From: CAYJNO01 sp964371715
GTDB lineage: Bacteria > Bacillota_I > Bacilli_A > Erysipelotrichales > Erysipelotrichaceae
Reading direction: 5' to 3'
NCBI GenBank assembly: GCA_964371715.1
Contig: CAYJNO010000034.1
Coordinates: 1 to 16,798 of the forward strand
Length of the DNA: 16,798 bases
The notes beneath the pieces are model-generated. The model had not been told where the DNA came from. It worked only from the letters and a program-made list of their open reading frames with translations, and did no database searches. Positions within the stretch are counted from its first letter, which is position 1. Each line of letters starts with the position of its first letter. This document shows positions 8,031 to 15,660 of the stretch, piece after piece. A program made the position numbers and the translations under genes.

Positions 8031-8059
8031 TTTACAATTGTTATGTAACATGGTACAAA
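8031..8059 (+). promoter_or_regulatory. Predicted promoter of the permease operon with a palindrome in its spacer
   Basis: TTTACA (8031-8036) and TACAAA (8054-8059, preceded by TGG) are 17 bases apart, a moderate match. Between them lies TGTTATGTAACA (8039-8050), a dyad with 5-bp arms. Another dyad, TTACTCAAGTAA (8016-8027), sits just upstream. TATGTAA and TTACATA also form a 7-bp inverted pair at 8042-8048 and 8062-8068. Such sites could bind the operon's own GntR-type regulator; this is inference. Confidence 0.4.
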
Positions 8060-8092
8060 TATTACATAGTATATAACAAAGTGGAGGGAAAT

Positions 8093-9079
8093 ATGATGAT
8101 TTGGGTTAAAAAAATATTTACAGTTATTCTTACTATTCTATTTGCAACATCTATTACATTTTTTGCAATAAGATCAATGCCAGGAGATCCTGTAGATAGT
8201 ATGGCGATGGGGATGCTACAACAAGGGATGGATTATGCAGAAGCTTATGAAAAAGCAAAGGCAATGCTAAATTATGATCCTGATATTCCAATGATAGAAC
8301 AATATGTTGGCTATATAGGAAAGTTATTACAAGGGGATTTAGGGATGTCTATCACTTCAAAACAGAACGTAACAGACATTATCGCAGCAACAATACCATG
8401 GACAGTATTTGTCTTGTCATGCTCTTTAACTATTGCATTTGGTATAGGTGTATTAGTTGGAATGTTTGTTTCCTTAAAACGAGGAACCATATTTGATCCG
8501 ATATTATCAGTATTCGCATCAATAACAGGTTCATTACCAGATTATATTATGGGTTTTTTATTAGTATTATTATTTGCAACAACACTTCGTTGGTTCCCAG
8601 CAAGAGGAGCATATGGAACGGGAGTTGAAGTTGGATTTAATATACCATTTATGTTAGATGTTTTATATCATGCTACTTTACCGATAATGACATATGTAGT
8701 AACAGGTCTTGGCGGATGGGCGTTAGCAATGAAAGGAAGCTCAGTGTCAGTGCTTGGGGAAGATTATATCATGGCCGCTACTGCAAGGGGTTTATCTGAA
8801 AAAAGAATTAGAACTAAATATGTTGGTAGAAATGCAATTTTACCATTAATTACAACATTAACTATTAGTATTGGACTTTTATTTGGTGGTTCACCACTGG
8901 TAGAAAATTTATTCTCATATCCTGGTGTTGGATTCTACTTAAATCAAGCTATTGCAAATCGTGATTATCCTTTAATGCAAGGTTTATTCTTAATGATAAC
9001 AGTAGCGGTTGTTGTTTCATCATTAGTGGCAGAATTAACTTATTCATTATTAGATCCTAGAATTAGGGTAAGGGGGTAA
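8093..9079 (+). CDS. Opp/Dpp-type ABC transporter permease (OppB-like)
   Basis: This is the first of two membrane subunits of an SBP_bac_5-class importer and forms half of the translocation path. ATG at 8093 is preferred over GTG at 8081, because the GTG overlaps the Shine-Dalgarno GGAGG (8083-8087) that serves the ATG 5 bases on; 328 residues. An N-terminal helix (about 5-26) is followed by the large external loop typical of OppB/DppB, with GDPVD and QGDLGMS. BPD_transp_1 helices follow from about residue 100. The cytoplasmic EAA loop, about 222-250, reads DYIMAATARGLSEKRI and would dock on the ATPase. SYPGVGFYLNQAI and the terminal LLDPRIR are family hallmarks. It stands 3 bases before the OppC-like gene. 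It is divergent from the broken binding-protein gene, which probably supplied its substrate. Confidence 0.93.
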   Translation: MMIWVKKIFTVILTILFATSITFFAIRSMPGDPVDSMAMGMLQQGMDYAEAYEKAKAMLNYDPDIPMIEQYVGYIGKLLQGDLGMSITSKQNVTDIIAATIPWTVFVLSCSLTIAFGIGVLVGMFVSLKRGTIFDPILSVFASITGSLPDYIMGFLLVLLFATTLRWFPARGAYGTGVEVGFNIPFMLDVLYHATLPIMTYVVTGLGGWALAMKGSSVSVLGEDYIMAATARGLSEKRIRTKYVGRNAILPLITTLTISIGLLFGGSPLVENLFSYPGVGFYLNQAIANRDYPLMQGLFLMITVAVVVSSLVAELTYSLLDPRIRVRG

Positions 9080-9082
9080 ACT

Positions 9083-9934
9083 ATGAAAAGACTAAAACAA
9101 ATATGTAGAACAATATTTCATAATAAACAAGCAATGTTTGGGGCATTTATTTTATTGTTTTTCTTAGCAATGGCAACGATTGGTCCTGAAATTGTACCGG
9201 AATCAACAAAGACAAATTATGCCGAAAGACTCCAAGGTCCTTCGTTTGAACATCCATTAGGAACAGATTATGCAGGTAGAGATACATTCTCACAATTTGT
9301 TCATGGTTCAAGAAATGTATTATTGGTAGCATTTATTGCGGGAGTTATTACAATAACAGTTGGATTTATTGTTGGAACAATTGCAGGTGTTGCTGGTGGT
9401 ATTGCGGATGAATTATTAATGGGATTAACAGGTGTAATGTTAACAGTGCCAAGCTTTCCAATAATGATGGTATTATCACTCGTGATGTCCATCGATAATC
9501 CATTGCTATTTGGTTTATTATTAAGTTTATGGTCATGGGCTGGTCTTGCAAGAGCAATAAGGGCACAAATATTATCATTAAAACATCGTGACTTTGTTGA
9601 AGCAAGTAGAGTTCTTGGTATGGGAACAATGCATATTATCTTTAAAGAAATGTTACCAAACATGATCTCATATATTTTAATCAATTTTATATCAATTATG
9701 AAAAGTGCAATTACAGCAAGTGTTGGGTTAATGGTTTTAGGTTTAGTACCATTTAGTGCACAACACTGGGGAATGATGATCTCTTTAGCAACAACAACAA
9801 CAGGAGCAATGTATGGTTCAAGTGCATTAATTTATTTCTTAACTCCAGTATGTGGAATAATGTTTTTCCAAATGGGATGTTTATTCTTTGCTAATGGATT
9901 AGATGATGCATTTAATCCAAAATTGTCAAATTAA
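9083..9934 (+). CDS. Opp/Dpp-type ABC transporter permease (OppC-like)
   Basis: This is the second permease subunit and the partner of the preceding OppB-like protein; 283 residues, within the family range. A short cytoplasmic N-terminus leads into the first helix (about 17-36). HPLGTDYAGRD at 58-68 is the characteristic OppC N-terminal motif. The BPD_transp_1 helices follow, and the EAA loop is RDFVEASRVLGMGTMHIIF at about 169-187. It starts 3 bases after the upstream stop, with a GGGGG-rich Shine-Dalgarno inside the previous gene's last codons, so the two are probably translationally coupled. The protein ends with the usual GLDDAFNPK. Substrate specificity cannot be read from the permeases. 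Confidence 0.93.
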   Translation: MKRLKQICRTIFHNKQAMFGAFILLFFLAMATIGPEIVPESTKTNYAERLQGPSFEHPLGTDYAGRDTFSQFVHGSRNVLLVAFIAGVITITVGFIVGTIAGVAGGIADELLMGLTGVMLTVPSFPIMMVLSLVMSIDNPLLFGLLLSLWSWAGLARAIRAQILSLKHRDFVEASRVLGMGTMHIIFKEMLPNMISYILINFISIMKSAITASVGLMVLGLVPFSAQHWGMMISLATTTTGAMYGSSALIYFLTPVCGIMFFQMGCLFFANGLDDAFNPKLSN

Positions 9935-9948
9935 GGTAGGAGAAGAAA

Positions 9949-10923
9949 ATGGAAAACATACTAGAATTCAAAGATATCACAGTACAATTTAAATTAAAAA
10001 AAGGTGTTTTAACAGCCTCTAATAAAGTTTCTTTAAGTGTAAGAAAAGGTGAAATAATTGGCCTTGTTGGAGAGAGCGGAAGTGGAAAAACAACTCTTGC
10101 AACAACAGCTTTAAAAATAGTTTCAAGACCTGGTGAAATTTCAAATGGTGAAATTATTTATAATAATGAAGATATCTTAAAATTAGCACCAAATAAACTA
10201 AATGAATATCGTTGGAAAGAAGTATCAATGGTTTTTCAAGCGGCACAAAACTCAATGAATCCAATCATTACAATTAAAGAACATTTCATAGAAACTGTTG
10301 CAGCACACGATAAAAACTATAAAGAAGAAGATGTAATTGCTAAAGCATCTGAATTATTAGAGTTTGTTAGATTAAATCCAGAAAGAGTGTTAAACTCTTA
10401 TCCACATCAATTAAGTGGCGGTATGAAGCAAAGAACAATTATTGCTTTAAGCTTAATTTGTGATCCTAATGTCTTAATATTAGATGAACCAACAACAGCA
10501 CTAGATGTAATAACTCAAGCATATATCTTTGATATCTTAAAAGATATTCATGAAAAATTAGGTATCACAATGATTATGTCAACACATGATGTAGCGGTTA
10601 TTGGATCAATGGCGGATAGAATAGCTGTAATGTATGCAGGAGAAATCGTAGAAATTGGAAGTGTGTATGATATCTTTGATAATCCAATCCATCCATATAG
10701 CAAGGGTCTAATTAGAGCGACACCTTCATTGACAGATGATATCAAACAAAGAAAAGCTATTAAAGGTAATCCACCAAACTTAATAAATCGTTTGGTCGGT
10801 TGTCAATTTGCTCCTAGATGTGAATTTGCTGATGAAACATGCTCTAAAGACACAATAGAATTAAAACATATTAAAGATGATCATTTTGTAAGATGTGTTA
10901 AATGTAATAGAGGAGATAACTAA
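9949..10923 (+). CDS. Opp/Dpp-type ABC transporter ATPase (OppD-like)
   Basis: This is the first of the two nucleotide-binding subunits that power import; 324 residues. Walker A is GESGSGKT (41-48), the Q-loop glutamine is Gln97 in MVFQAAQNSMNP, the ABC signature is LSGGM (155-159), Walker B is VLILDE (175-180) and the switch histidine is His213 in STHD. All catalytic elements are present. The C-terminal oligo_HPY extension holds Cys285, Cys291, Cys298 and Cys316. This cysteine set resembles that reported to ligate an iron-sulfur cluster in DppD-type ATPases; cluster binding here is inferred. AGGAG precedes the start, 14 bases after the OppC-like stop. Confidence 0.94.
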   Translation: MENILEFKDITVQFKLKKGVLTASNKVSLSVRKGEIIGLVGESGSGKTTLATTALKIVSRPGEISNGEIIYNNEDILKLAPNKLNEYRWKEVSMVFQAAQNSMNPIITIKEHFIETVAAHDKNYKEEDVIAKASELLEFVRLNPERVLNSYPHQLSGGMKQRTIIALSLICDPNVLILDEPTTALDVITQAYIFDILKDIHEKLGITMIMSTHDVAVIGSMADRIAVMYAGEIVEIGSVYDIFDNPIHPYSKGLIRATPSLTDDIKQRKAIKGNPPNLINRLVGCQFAPRCEFADETCSKDTIELKHIKDDHFVRCVKCNRGDN

Positions 10924-10924
10924 T

Positions 10925-11932
10925 ATGGAATTATTAAAAGTAGAAAATTTAGTTATGGAATTTAAAGCAAACTCTAAAGGTTTGTTTAAGAAAAAAGACA
11001 AAAAAGTTAAAGCAGTTAATGATGTATCATTTGAATTGAAACAAGGTGAAATCATGGCTTTAGTAGGAGAGAGTGGTTGTGGAAAAACAACTATTGGTAA
11101 AATAATAGTAAACTTATTTAATCAAAGTAGTGGAAATATCTATTACAAAGGTAAAAAAGTAAAAGATATGAACAAAATAGAAAAAGATGAATTTAGAAGA
11201 GAAGTACAAATGGTGCATCAAGATTCTTATGCTGCTTTAAATCCAGCAAGAACAATCTTTAATTCATTAAAAGACCCAATGATTGCTCATAAAATGGTTA
11301 AAAATAGTACTGAGGCTCATGATGAACTGATTAAATTATTTGAGTTAGTAGGACTTACTCCAGCAGATCAATTCATTGAGAAATATCCACATCAATTAAG
11401 TGGTGGACAAAGACAAAGGGTATTACTTGCTAGAGCTTTATCAGTAAAACCAAAAATAATTGTTGCGGATGAACCAGTATCAATGGTAGATGTTTCTTTA
11501 AGAATATCATTATTAGACTTAATGGCTAAAATGAATAAAGAAATGGGTATTTCATTTATTTATATTACTCATGATTTAGCAACAGCTAGATATATTGGGC
11601 AAAATGGTAAAATAGGTGTTATGTATTTAGGTAAATTAGTAGAGATTGGTCCTTTACAAAATGTATTAGATAATCCAAGACACCCATACTTACAAGCTTT
11701 AATTACGGCAATTCCAATTCCAGATTTAAAAGTAAGTAGAAAGAAAAGGAAACTACCTTTAAAAAGTTTAGATATGCCAAACCCCGCAGATCCACCAAGT
11801 GGGTGCTTCTTTAATCCGCGTTGTATTTATGCAACTGAAAAATGTGAAAAAGAAGCCCCGACACTTAAATGTGTAGGTATGGATAATGTAGCATGTCATA
11901 ACGAAAAAGATGTACCGACATGGGTGTATTAA
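10925..11932 (+). CDS. Opp/Dpp-type ABC transporter ATPase (OppF-like)
   Basis: This is the second nucleotide-binding subunit. ATG at 10925 is chosen because AGGAG (10911-10915) lies 9 bases before it; a GTG at 10895 would add ten residues overlapping the OppD-like gene. It has 335 residues. Walker A is GESGCGKT (48-55), the Q-loop is MVHQDSYAALNP (Gln99), the signature is LSGGQ (158-162), Walker B is IIVADE (178-183) and the switch histidine is His216 in ITHD. A basic KGLFKKKDKK insertion near residue 20 is usual in OppF-type subunits. After Walker B the D-loop reads PVSMVDVSLR where peptide-type OppF has PxSALDVSIQ. A cysteine-rich oligo_HPY tail follows (Cys294, Cys300, Cys307). Its end overlaps the start of the next small gene by 13 bases. 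Confidence 0.94.
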   Translation: MELLKVENLVMEFKANSKGLFKKKDKKVKAVNDVSFELKQGEIMALVGESGCGKTTIGKIIVNLFNQSSGNIYYKGKKVKDMNKIEKDEFRREVQMVHQDSYAALNPARTIFNSLKDPMIAHKMVKNSTEAHDELIKLFELVGLTPADQFIEKYPHQLSGGQRQRVLLARALSVKPKIIVADEPVSMVDVSLRISLLDLMAKMNKEMGISFIYITHDLATARYIGQNGKIGVMYLGKLVEIGPLQNVLDNPRHPYLQALITAIPIPDLKVSRKKRKLPLKSLDMPNPADPPSGCFFNPRCIYATEKCEKEAPTLKCVGMDNVACHNEKDVPTWVY

Positions 11933-12123
11933 GTAAGATACCATCTTCGTTTTTAAAAATTGTGTTATGTATCGGGATAGCATTATTATTTATGAATATT
12001 ATGTTATTATTAATATTAGATAAATCTAGTGCTGAATTTGTTGTGACAACGATGAGTTTAGTATTGAATGTATTAGTTATAATTGGGTGTATAATAACAA
12101 TAAAAGCGAAAAGAAAAAAGTGA
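11920..12123 (+). CDS. Small two-helix membrane protein of unknown function
   Basis: This 67-residue protein is not one I recognise. Two hydrophobic segments (about 11-33 and 40-61) are joined by a short polar KSSAEF loop, and the C-terminus is strongly basic (KAKRKK). That predicts a hairpin with both ends in the cytoplasm. The ATG at 11920 overlaps the last 13 bases of the OppF-like gene in another frame, and no strong Shine-Dalgarno is visible, so expression may depend on translational coupling. It ends with TGA, the only TGA stop among the genes here. It fills the gap between transporter and regulator exactly, which favours a real gene. It might be an accessory of the importer; that is a guess. 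Confidence 0.6.
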   Translation: MGVLSKIPSSFLKIVLCIGIALLFMNIMLLLILDKSSAEFVVTTMSLVLNVLVIIGCIITIKAKRKK

Positions 12124-12133
12124 GGTAAGTAAA

Positions 12134-13240
12134 ATGGCGTATAAATATTTATATGAAAAAATATATAATGATCTTGTAGATTCAATTAATAGTGGTATTT
12201 ATAAACCAGGTGATAGATTACCGACTGAATATGAATTAGCTAGTAAATATAATGTAAGCAGAATTACGAGTCAAAAAGCTTTAAAGTTATTAACTGAAGC
12301 TGAAATTGTTGTAAGAAACCCAGGTATAGGTACAATAGTTAAGGATAATGTTGAAAGTGTAAATCTAACAAAAGCAAAAAAAGATGCTTCAAGAAAAATA
12401 ATTGGATTAGTAGTTGAAGCGTTTTGGCATAGTTATGGTATTGGTATATTTGATGGTGTATATGATTTAGCTAAAGAATATAATATGGATATTGTAGTCA
12501 AAAAATCATATGGTGATCAAAGTGAAGAAATTAATGCGATAACTGAACTTGTTGATATGGGTGCTAGTGGGATAATAGTAATGTCTGCACATGGTATGTA
12601 TTATAGTGAAGAATTATTAAAGTTAATAATTGAAAAATATCCAGTGGTATTTATTGATCGTTACTTAAATGGGATACATGCGCCATTTGTGGGGTCAAAT
12701 AACTTCGATGGTTCAAAAAAAGCAGTAGAATATTTAATTAATGAAAAGAAAAATCCTAAGCTTGCTTTAGTTACAGATAGAGTTAATAGAGTAACAAGTC
12801 TTGAAGAAAGATATAATGGATTTATTGAAACGTGTTCTAATAATAAAGTAGAGTATGAAATTTTTGATAAAGCACATTGTATTATTCCTCATTCATATGA
12901 AAATTCAGACTCTGAAGCGATTATTATTGAGTTAGTTGAATTCTTTAAAAATAATGGCTGTATAACGGGTGTTATAGCAACTGAATATTCAATGGCTTCA
13001 CTAGTTAGAGAAGCAATAAAGATATCTGGTAAAAAAATTAAGGATGATATCGAAGTGATATGTTTTGATTCTCCGTATGAACACTTAGGGAAATATGAAT
13101 TCACACATATTAGACAAAATGAAGTTAAAATTGGTCAAGAAGCATTAAAACTTATAAATAAATTAATTAATAAAGAAGAGACAGAAGATAAAATATTAGT
13201 AGATATAGAATTAGTTAAAGGTAAAAGTACTAATAATTAA
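12134..13240 (+). CDS. GntR-family regulator with LacI-like ligand-binding domain (AraR-type architecture)
   Basis: This is a transcription factor of 368 residues. Residues 1-72 are a GntR winged helix: KIYNDLVDSINSGIYKPGDR with LPTEYELA next, then the recognition helix VSRITSQKALKLL and the wing GIGTIV. Residues 88-366 fit the Peripla_BP_3 fold used by LacI-type regulators: ASGIIVMSAHG, VVFIDRYL, VGSNNFDGSKKAVEYLI, ALVTDR, GVIATEY and VICFDSP. This fusion is best known from the arabinose repressor AraR, whose relatives mostly sense sugars. It sits inside the transporter operon, 10 bases after the small membrane gene with a GAGGT site, so it probably controls its own operon and the divergent binding-protein gene. 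Its ligand is unknown; peptide-derived compounds and sugars are both possible. Confidence 0.88.
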   Translation: MAYKYLYEKIYNDLVDSINSGIYKPGDRLPTEYELASKYNVSRITSQKALKLLTEAEIVVRNPGIGTIVKDNVESVNLTKAKKDASRKIIGLVVEAFWHSYGIGIFDGVYDLAKEYNMDIVVKKSYGDQSEEINAITELVDMGASGIIVMSAHGMYYSEELLKLIIEKYPVVFIDRYLNGIHAPFVGSNNFDGSKKAVEYLINEKKNPKLALVTDRVNRVTSLEERYNGFIETCSNNKVEYEIFDKAHCIIPHSYENSDSEAIIIELVEFFKNNGCITGVIATEYSMASLVREAIKISGKKIKDDIEVICFDSPYEHLGKYEFTHIRQNEVKIGQEALKLINKLINKEETEDKILVDIELVKGKSTNN

Positions 13241-13257
13241 TAAATAGGGAGAAAAGT

Positions 13258-14442
13258 ATGGATAATTTTCATCAAGAAGATTCAGATATTTGTTTACATT
13301 CCAATGAAAACTTAAATGAATATTGGGGTTCAATTGCTCCGCCAATTGTACAAACATCATTATTTGCATTTGAAAATTGGGATAGTTTTTTAAAGGGAAT
13401 AACGAGTGAAAGAACAAACTATGTATATACAAGAGGAGTTAATCCAACAACAGAAATATTAGAAAAGAAATTAGCGGAGCTTGAAAAAGGTGAAAAGTGT
13501 AAATGTTTCACATCAGGTATGGCGGCTATTAGTTCAACAATATTTTCGTTAGTAGAAGCAAATGAGCATATATTATTTGTTAATAATGTATATGGACCTA
13601 CAGTTTCATATGTAAAAACACTGGGTAAATTCAATGTTGATTACACACAAATTTTCATTAATGATGAAAGTGAAATTGAAGAGTACATAACAGATAAAAC
13701 GAAAATGATATATATCGAATCACCATCAACGATGAATTTTGATGTATTAGATTTTAGTAAAATATCAAAAATAGCTAAAGAAAGAAATATTATTACGGTA
13801 ATTGATAATACATGGGCAACGCCACTTGTTCAAAAACCGATTGAACATGGCATTGATTTAGTTGTACACTCACTTACGAAATATATTGCAGGTCATAGTG
13901 ATGCGGTAGGTGGTGCGGTTATAGGTTCATATGATATGGTGGACAAAATCTTTGAAATAGGTCATCAATTTGGAGGAGGAGTAATTTCTCCGTTTAATTC
14001 ATGGTTAATATTAAGGGGGCTTAGAACATTGCCTCAAAGATTATACTATCAGATGAATACTGTGAAAATGGTGATAGAATATTTAAAAGATAATAAAAAA
14101 GTGTTGAAAATTAATCATCCTTTAGCATTTGAAGGAAAAGCTAAAGAAATATATGAAAAGCAAACTAATGGATATACTAGTTTGTTTAGTGTAGAGGTTG
14201 ATTTTAAAAACTATGAGGAATTAACAAATTTTATGAATGCCTTTAAAGTATTTAAGCTTGGTGTTAGTTGGGGTGGCTATGAGAGTTTAGCTATTTCACC
14301 AAACTACAACAATGAAGCAAATCATAGAGGTTTAGAAGAGGCAAGACAATCAAAAAATTTAGTACGAATTTATTTAGGTTTAGAAGATTCTACTACATTA
14401 TTAGATGATTTAAAAAGAGCGTTTAAAGTATTGGAGGGTTAA
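13258..14442 (+). CDS. PLP-dependent Cys/Met metabolism enzyme (cystathionine beta-lyase/gamma-synthase or methionine gamma-lyase type)
   Basis: This is a fold-type I aminotransferase-like enzyme of 394 residues, the usual family length. YTRG (57-60) gives the tyrosine and arginine that hold the cofactor phosphate of the neighbouring subunit. FTSGMAAIS (84-92) forms the phosphate loop. Asp183 in IDNTWATP pairs with the pyridine nitrogen. Lys208 in HSLTKYIAGHSD is the Schiff-base lysine. GGGVISPFNSWLILRGLRTL is also a family hallmark. Members cleave or form C-S bonds in cystathionine, cysteine, homocysteine or methionine. Motifs such as DNTWATP lean towards beta-lyase (MetC/PatB-like trans-sulfuration) but do not settle the reaction. 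It follows the regulator by 17 bases, preceded by AGGGAG, and its stop touches the next start codon. Confidence 0.87.
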   Translation: MDNFHQEDSDICLHSNENLNEYWGSIAPPIVQTSLFAFENWDSFLKGITSERTNYVYTRGVNPTTEILEKKLAELEKGEKCKCFTSGMAAISSTIFSLVEANEHILFVNNVYGPTVSYVKTLGKFNVDYTQIFINDESEIEEYITDKTKMIYIESPSTMNFDVLDFSKISKIAKERNIITVIDNTWATPLVQKPIEHGIDLVVHSLTKYIAGHSDAVGGAVIGSYDMVDKIFEIGHQFGGGVISPFNSWLILRGLRTLPQRLYYQMNTVKMVIEYLKDNKKVLKINHPLAFEGKAKEIYEKQTNGYTSLFSVEVDFKNYEELTNFMNAFKVFKLGVSWGGYESLAISPNYNNEANHRGLEEARQSKNLVRIYLGLEDSTTLLDDLKRAFKVLEG

Positions 14443-15510
14443 ATGGAGTTTAATTATAATTTTATAAAAGATTTAACACAAATAAATGGTATATCAGGAC
14501 ATGAAGGTAAAGTTGCGAAATACTTAGTAGAAAATTTATCAGAATATGCTGATAGTGTTGAATTTGATAATTTAGGTTCTTTAATTTTAAATAAAAAAGG
14601 TAATGGACCAAAAGTAATGATAGCAGCACATATGGATCAAATTGGTTTTTTGATTTGTGACATAGATGATAATGGTTTTGCATATATCAAACCAATTGGT
14701 GGATGGTGGCCTACTCAATTAATGGGTCTTGAAGTAAGTGTTGAAGCAGAAGATGGTCAAGAATACATCGGTATTATTGGACATAAGCCTTCAAAAGATT
14801 TATCAAAGAAGCAAACAATTGAATGGGATGATATCTATATTGATTTTGGAGTCGATAACAAAGAAGAGTTAATTAGTAAAGGGATTGATGTTGGAGCACC
14901 TATTACGCCGGTATCGGCCTACACAAATTTAGTAAATCCAAAGTATGTAGCAACTAAAGCATGGGATAATCGCGTTGGATGTGCAATTATTGGTGAATTA
15001 TTAAGATTTACTGATAAAAAAGAATTACCATGTGATTTATACTTGGTTGGAACAGTTCAAGAGGAAGTTGGAATTAGAGGGGCTAAAACAGCTTCACAAA
15101 AAATCAATCCTGATGTTGTAATATCAATTGATATTGGTGGTTATGGTGATACTCCTGGTTGTAAAAGATATGATTCAACTTTAAAACTTGGTAAAGGCCC
15201 TTCAATTGCAATTTTAGATGCAACAGCAATTGGGAATAGAAACTTAGTTAAATATACTAAAAACTTAGCTAAAGCAAGAGAAATTCCATATCAAACAGAC
15301 ATTATGTTAAATGGTGGAACTGATACTGGTGAAATGCATAAAGCTCATGATGGTGCTTTAGCATTAACGATTTCAATCGCCACAAGATATGGACATGCAC
15401 ATAATTCAGTGATAAATACAGATGATTTAGAAAATGCTGTTCATTTGTTAGAAAAATTAGTAAATGAATTAACTGTAGAAAAAGTTAATGAGTTAAAAAA
15501 ACCATACTAA
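14443..15510 (+). CDS. M42-family metallo-aminopeptidase (glutamyl/deblocking aminopeptidase type)
   Basis: This cytoplasmic two-metal exopeptidase has 355 residues, typical for M42 (PepA, FrvX and YsdC relatives). The likely metal ligands are all visible: His63 with Asp65 in AAHMDQIG, bridging Asp175 in AWDNR, the catalytic base Glu207 and ligand Glu208 in VQEEVGIRG, Asp230 in SIDIGG, and His318 in RYGHAH. The N-terminal NGISGHEG is the usual opening of the family. M42 enzymes form large tetrahedral or ring-like assemblies that trim short peptides. Its ATG begins at the base after the previous TAA, with GGAGGG 4 bases upstream, so it is probably translationally coupled to the PLP enzyme. Following an Opp-type importer, it probably hydrolyses the imported peptide. 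It is the last gene of the operon. Confidence 0.9.
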   Translation: MEFNYNFIKDLTQINGISGHEGKVAKYLVENLSEYADSVEFDNLGSLILNKKGNGPKVMIAAHMDQIGFLICDIDDNGFAYIKPIGGWWPTQLMGLEVSVEAEDGQEYIGIIGHKPSKDLSKKQTIEWDDIYIDFGVDNKEELISKGIDVGAPITPVSAYTNLVNPKYVATKAWDNRVGCAIIGELLRFTDKKELPCDLYLVGTVQEEVGIRGAKTASQKINPDVVISIDIGGYGDTPGCKRYDSTLKLGKGPSIAILDATAIGNRNLVKYTKNLAKAREIPYQTDIMLNGGTDTGEMHKAHDGALALTISIATRYGHAHNSVINTDDLENAVHLLEKLVNELTVEKVNELKKPY

Positions 15511-15524
15511 ATATATATTTATAT

Positions 15525-15560
15525 ACTGTAATGAATAGCTTACTATTTGTTACAGTTTTT
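15525..15560 (+). terminator. Rho-independent terminator of the transporter-peptidase operon
   Basis: A 14-pair stem (15525-15538 with 15543-15556), including two G-U pairs, closes a CTTA loop and runs into five T (15556-15560). It lies 15 bases after the peptidase stop and marks the end of the unit begun at 8093. Confidence 0.8.
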
Positions 15561-15573
15561 GCTAATTAAAATA

Positions 15574-15602
15574 TTGACAAGCTAGCTTATTTAATTTATG
15601 AT
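15574..15602 (+). promoter_or_regulatory. Strong predicted promoter of the flavin-type lipoprotein gene
   Basis: A perfect -35 TTGACA (15574-15579) and -10 TATGAT (15597-15602) are 17 bases apart. The spacer holds a perfect 10-bp palindrome, AAGCTAGCTT (15579-15588). The predicted start is near 15609. The -10 box overlaps the left arm of the large inverted repeat that follows, so binding there would block transcription. Confidence 0.7.
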
Positions 15603-15650
15603 ATTAATAACGATATTAGATATTGATATACGATATCGTTATTAATATCA
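15599..15650 (+). promoter_or_regulatory. Perfect 18-bp-arm inverted repeat over the transcription start (candidate operator)
   Basis: The arm TGATATTAATAACGATAT (15599-15616) pairs perfectly with 15633-15650 across a 16-base centre. An internal palindrome ACGATATCGT lies at 15630-15639. The element begins inside the -10 box and ends on the first base of the Shine-Dalgarno AGGAG (15650-15654). It is unlike the nearby terminators because no T-run follows. A DNA operator, perhaps with two dimer sites, is the best reading. The GATAAT-like text faintly recalls Fur-type boxes, but the match is not good enough to name. Confidence 0.65.
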
Positions 15651-15660
15651 GGAGAATGGG

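Noticed and set aside
9147..9684. Three minus-strand frames inside the OppC-like gene
   Set aside because: They overlap one another and a well-conserved permease, and show no motif or start signal.
15599..15650. Treating the long inverted repeat as a terminator or transposon end
   Set aside because: No T-run, no transposase and no target duplication is seen; its overlap with the -10 box and start region fits an operator better.
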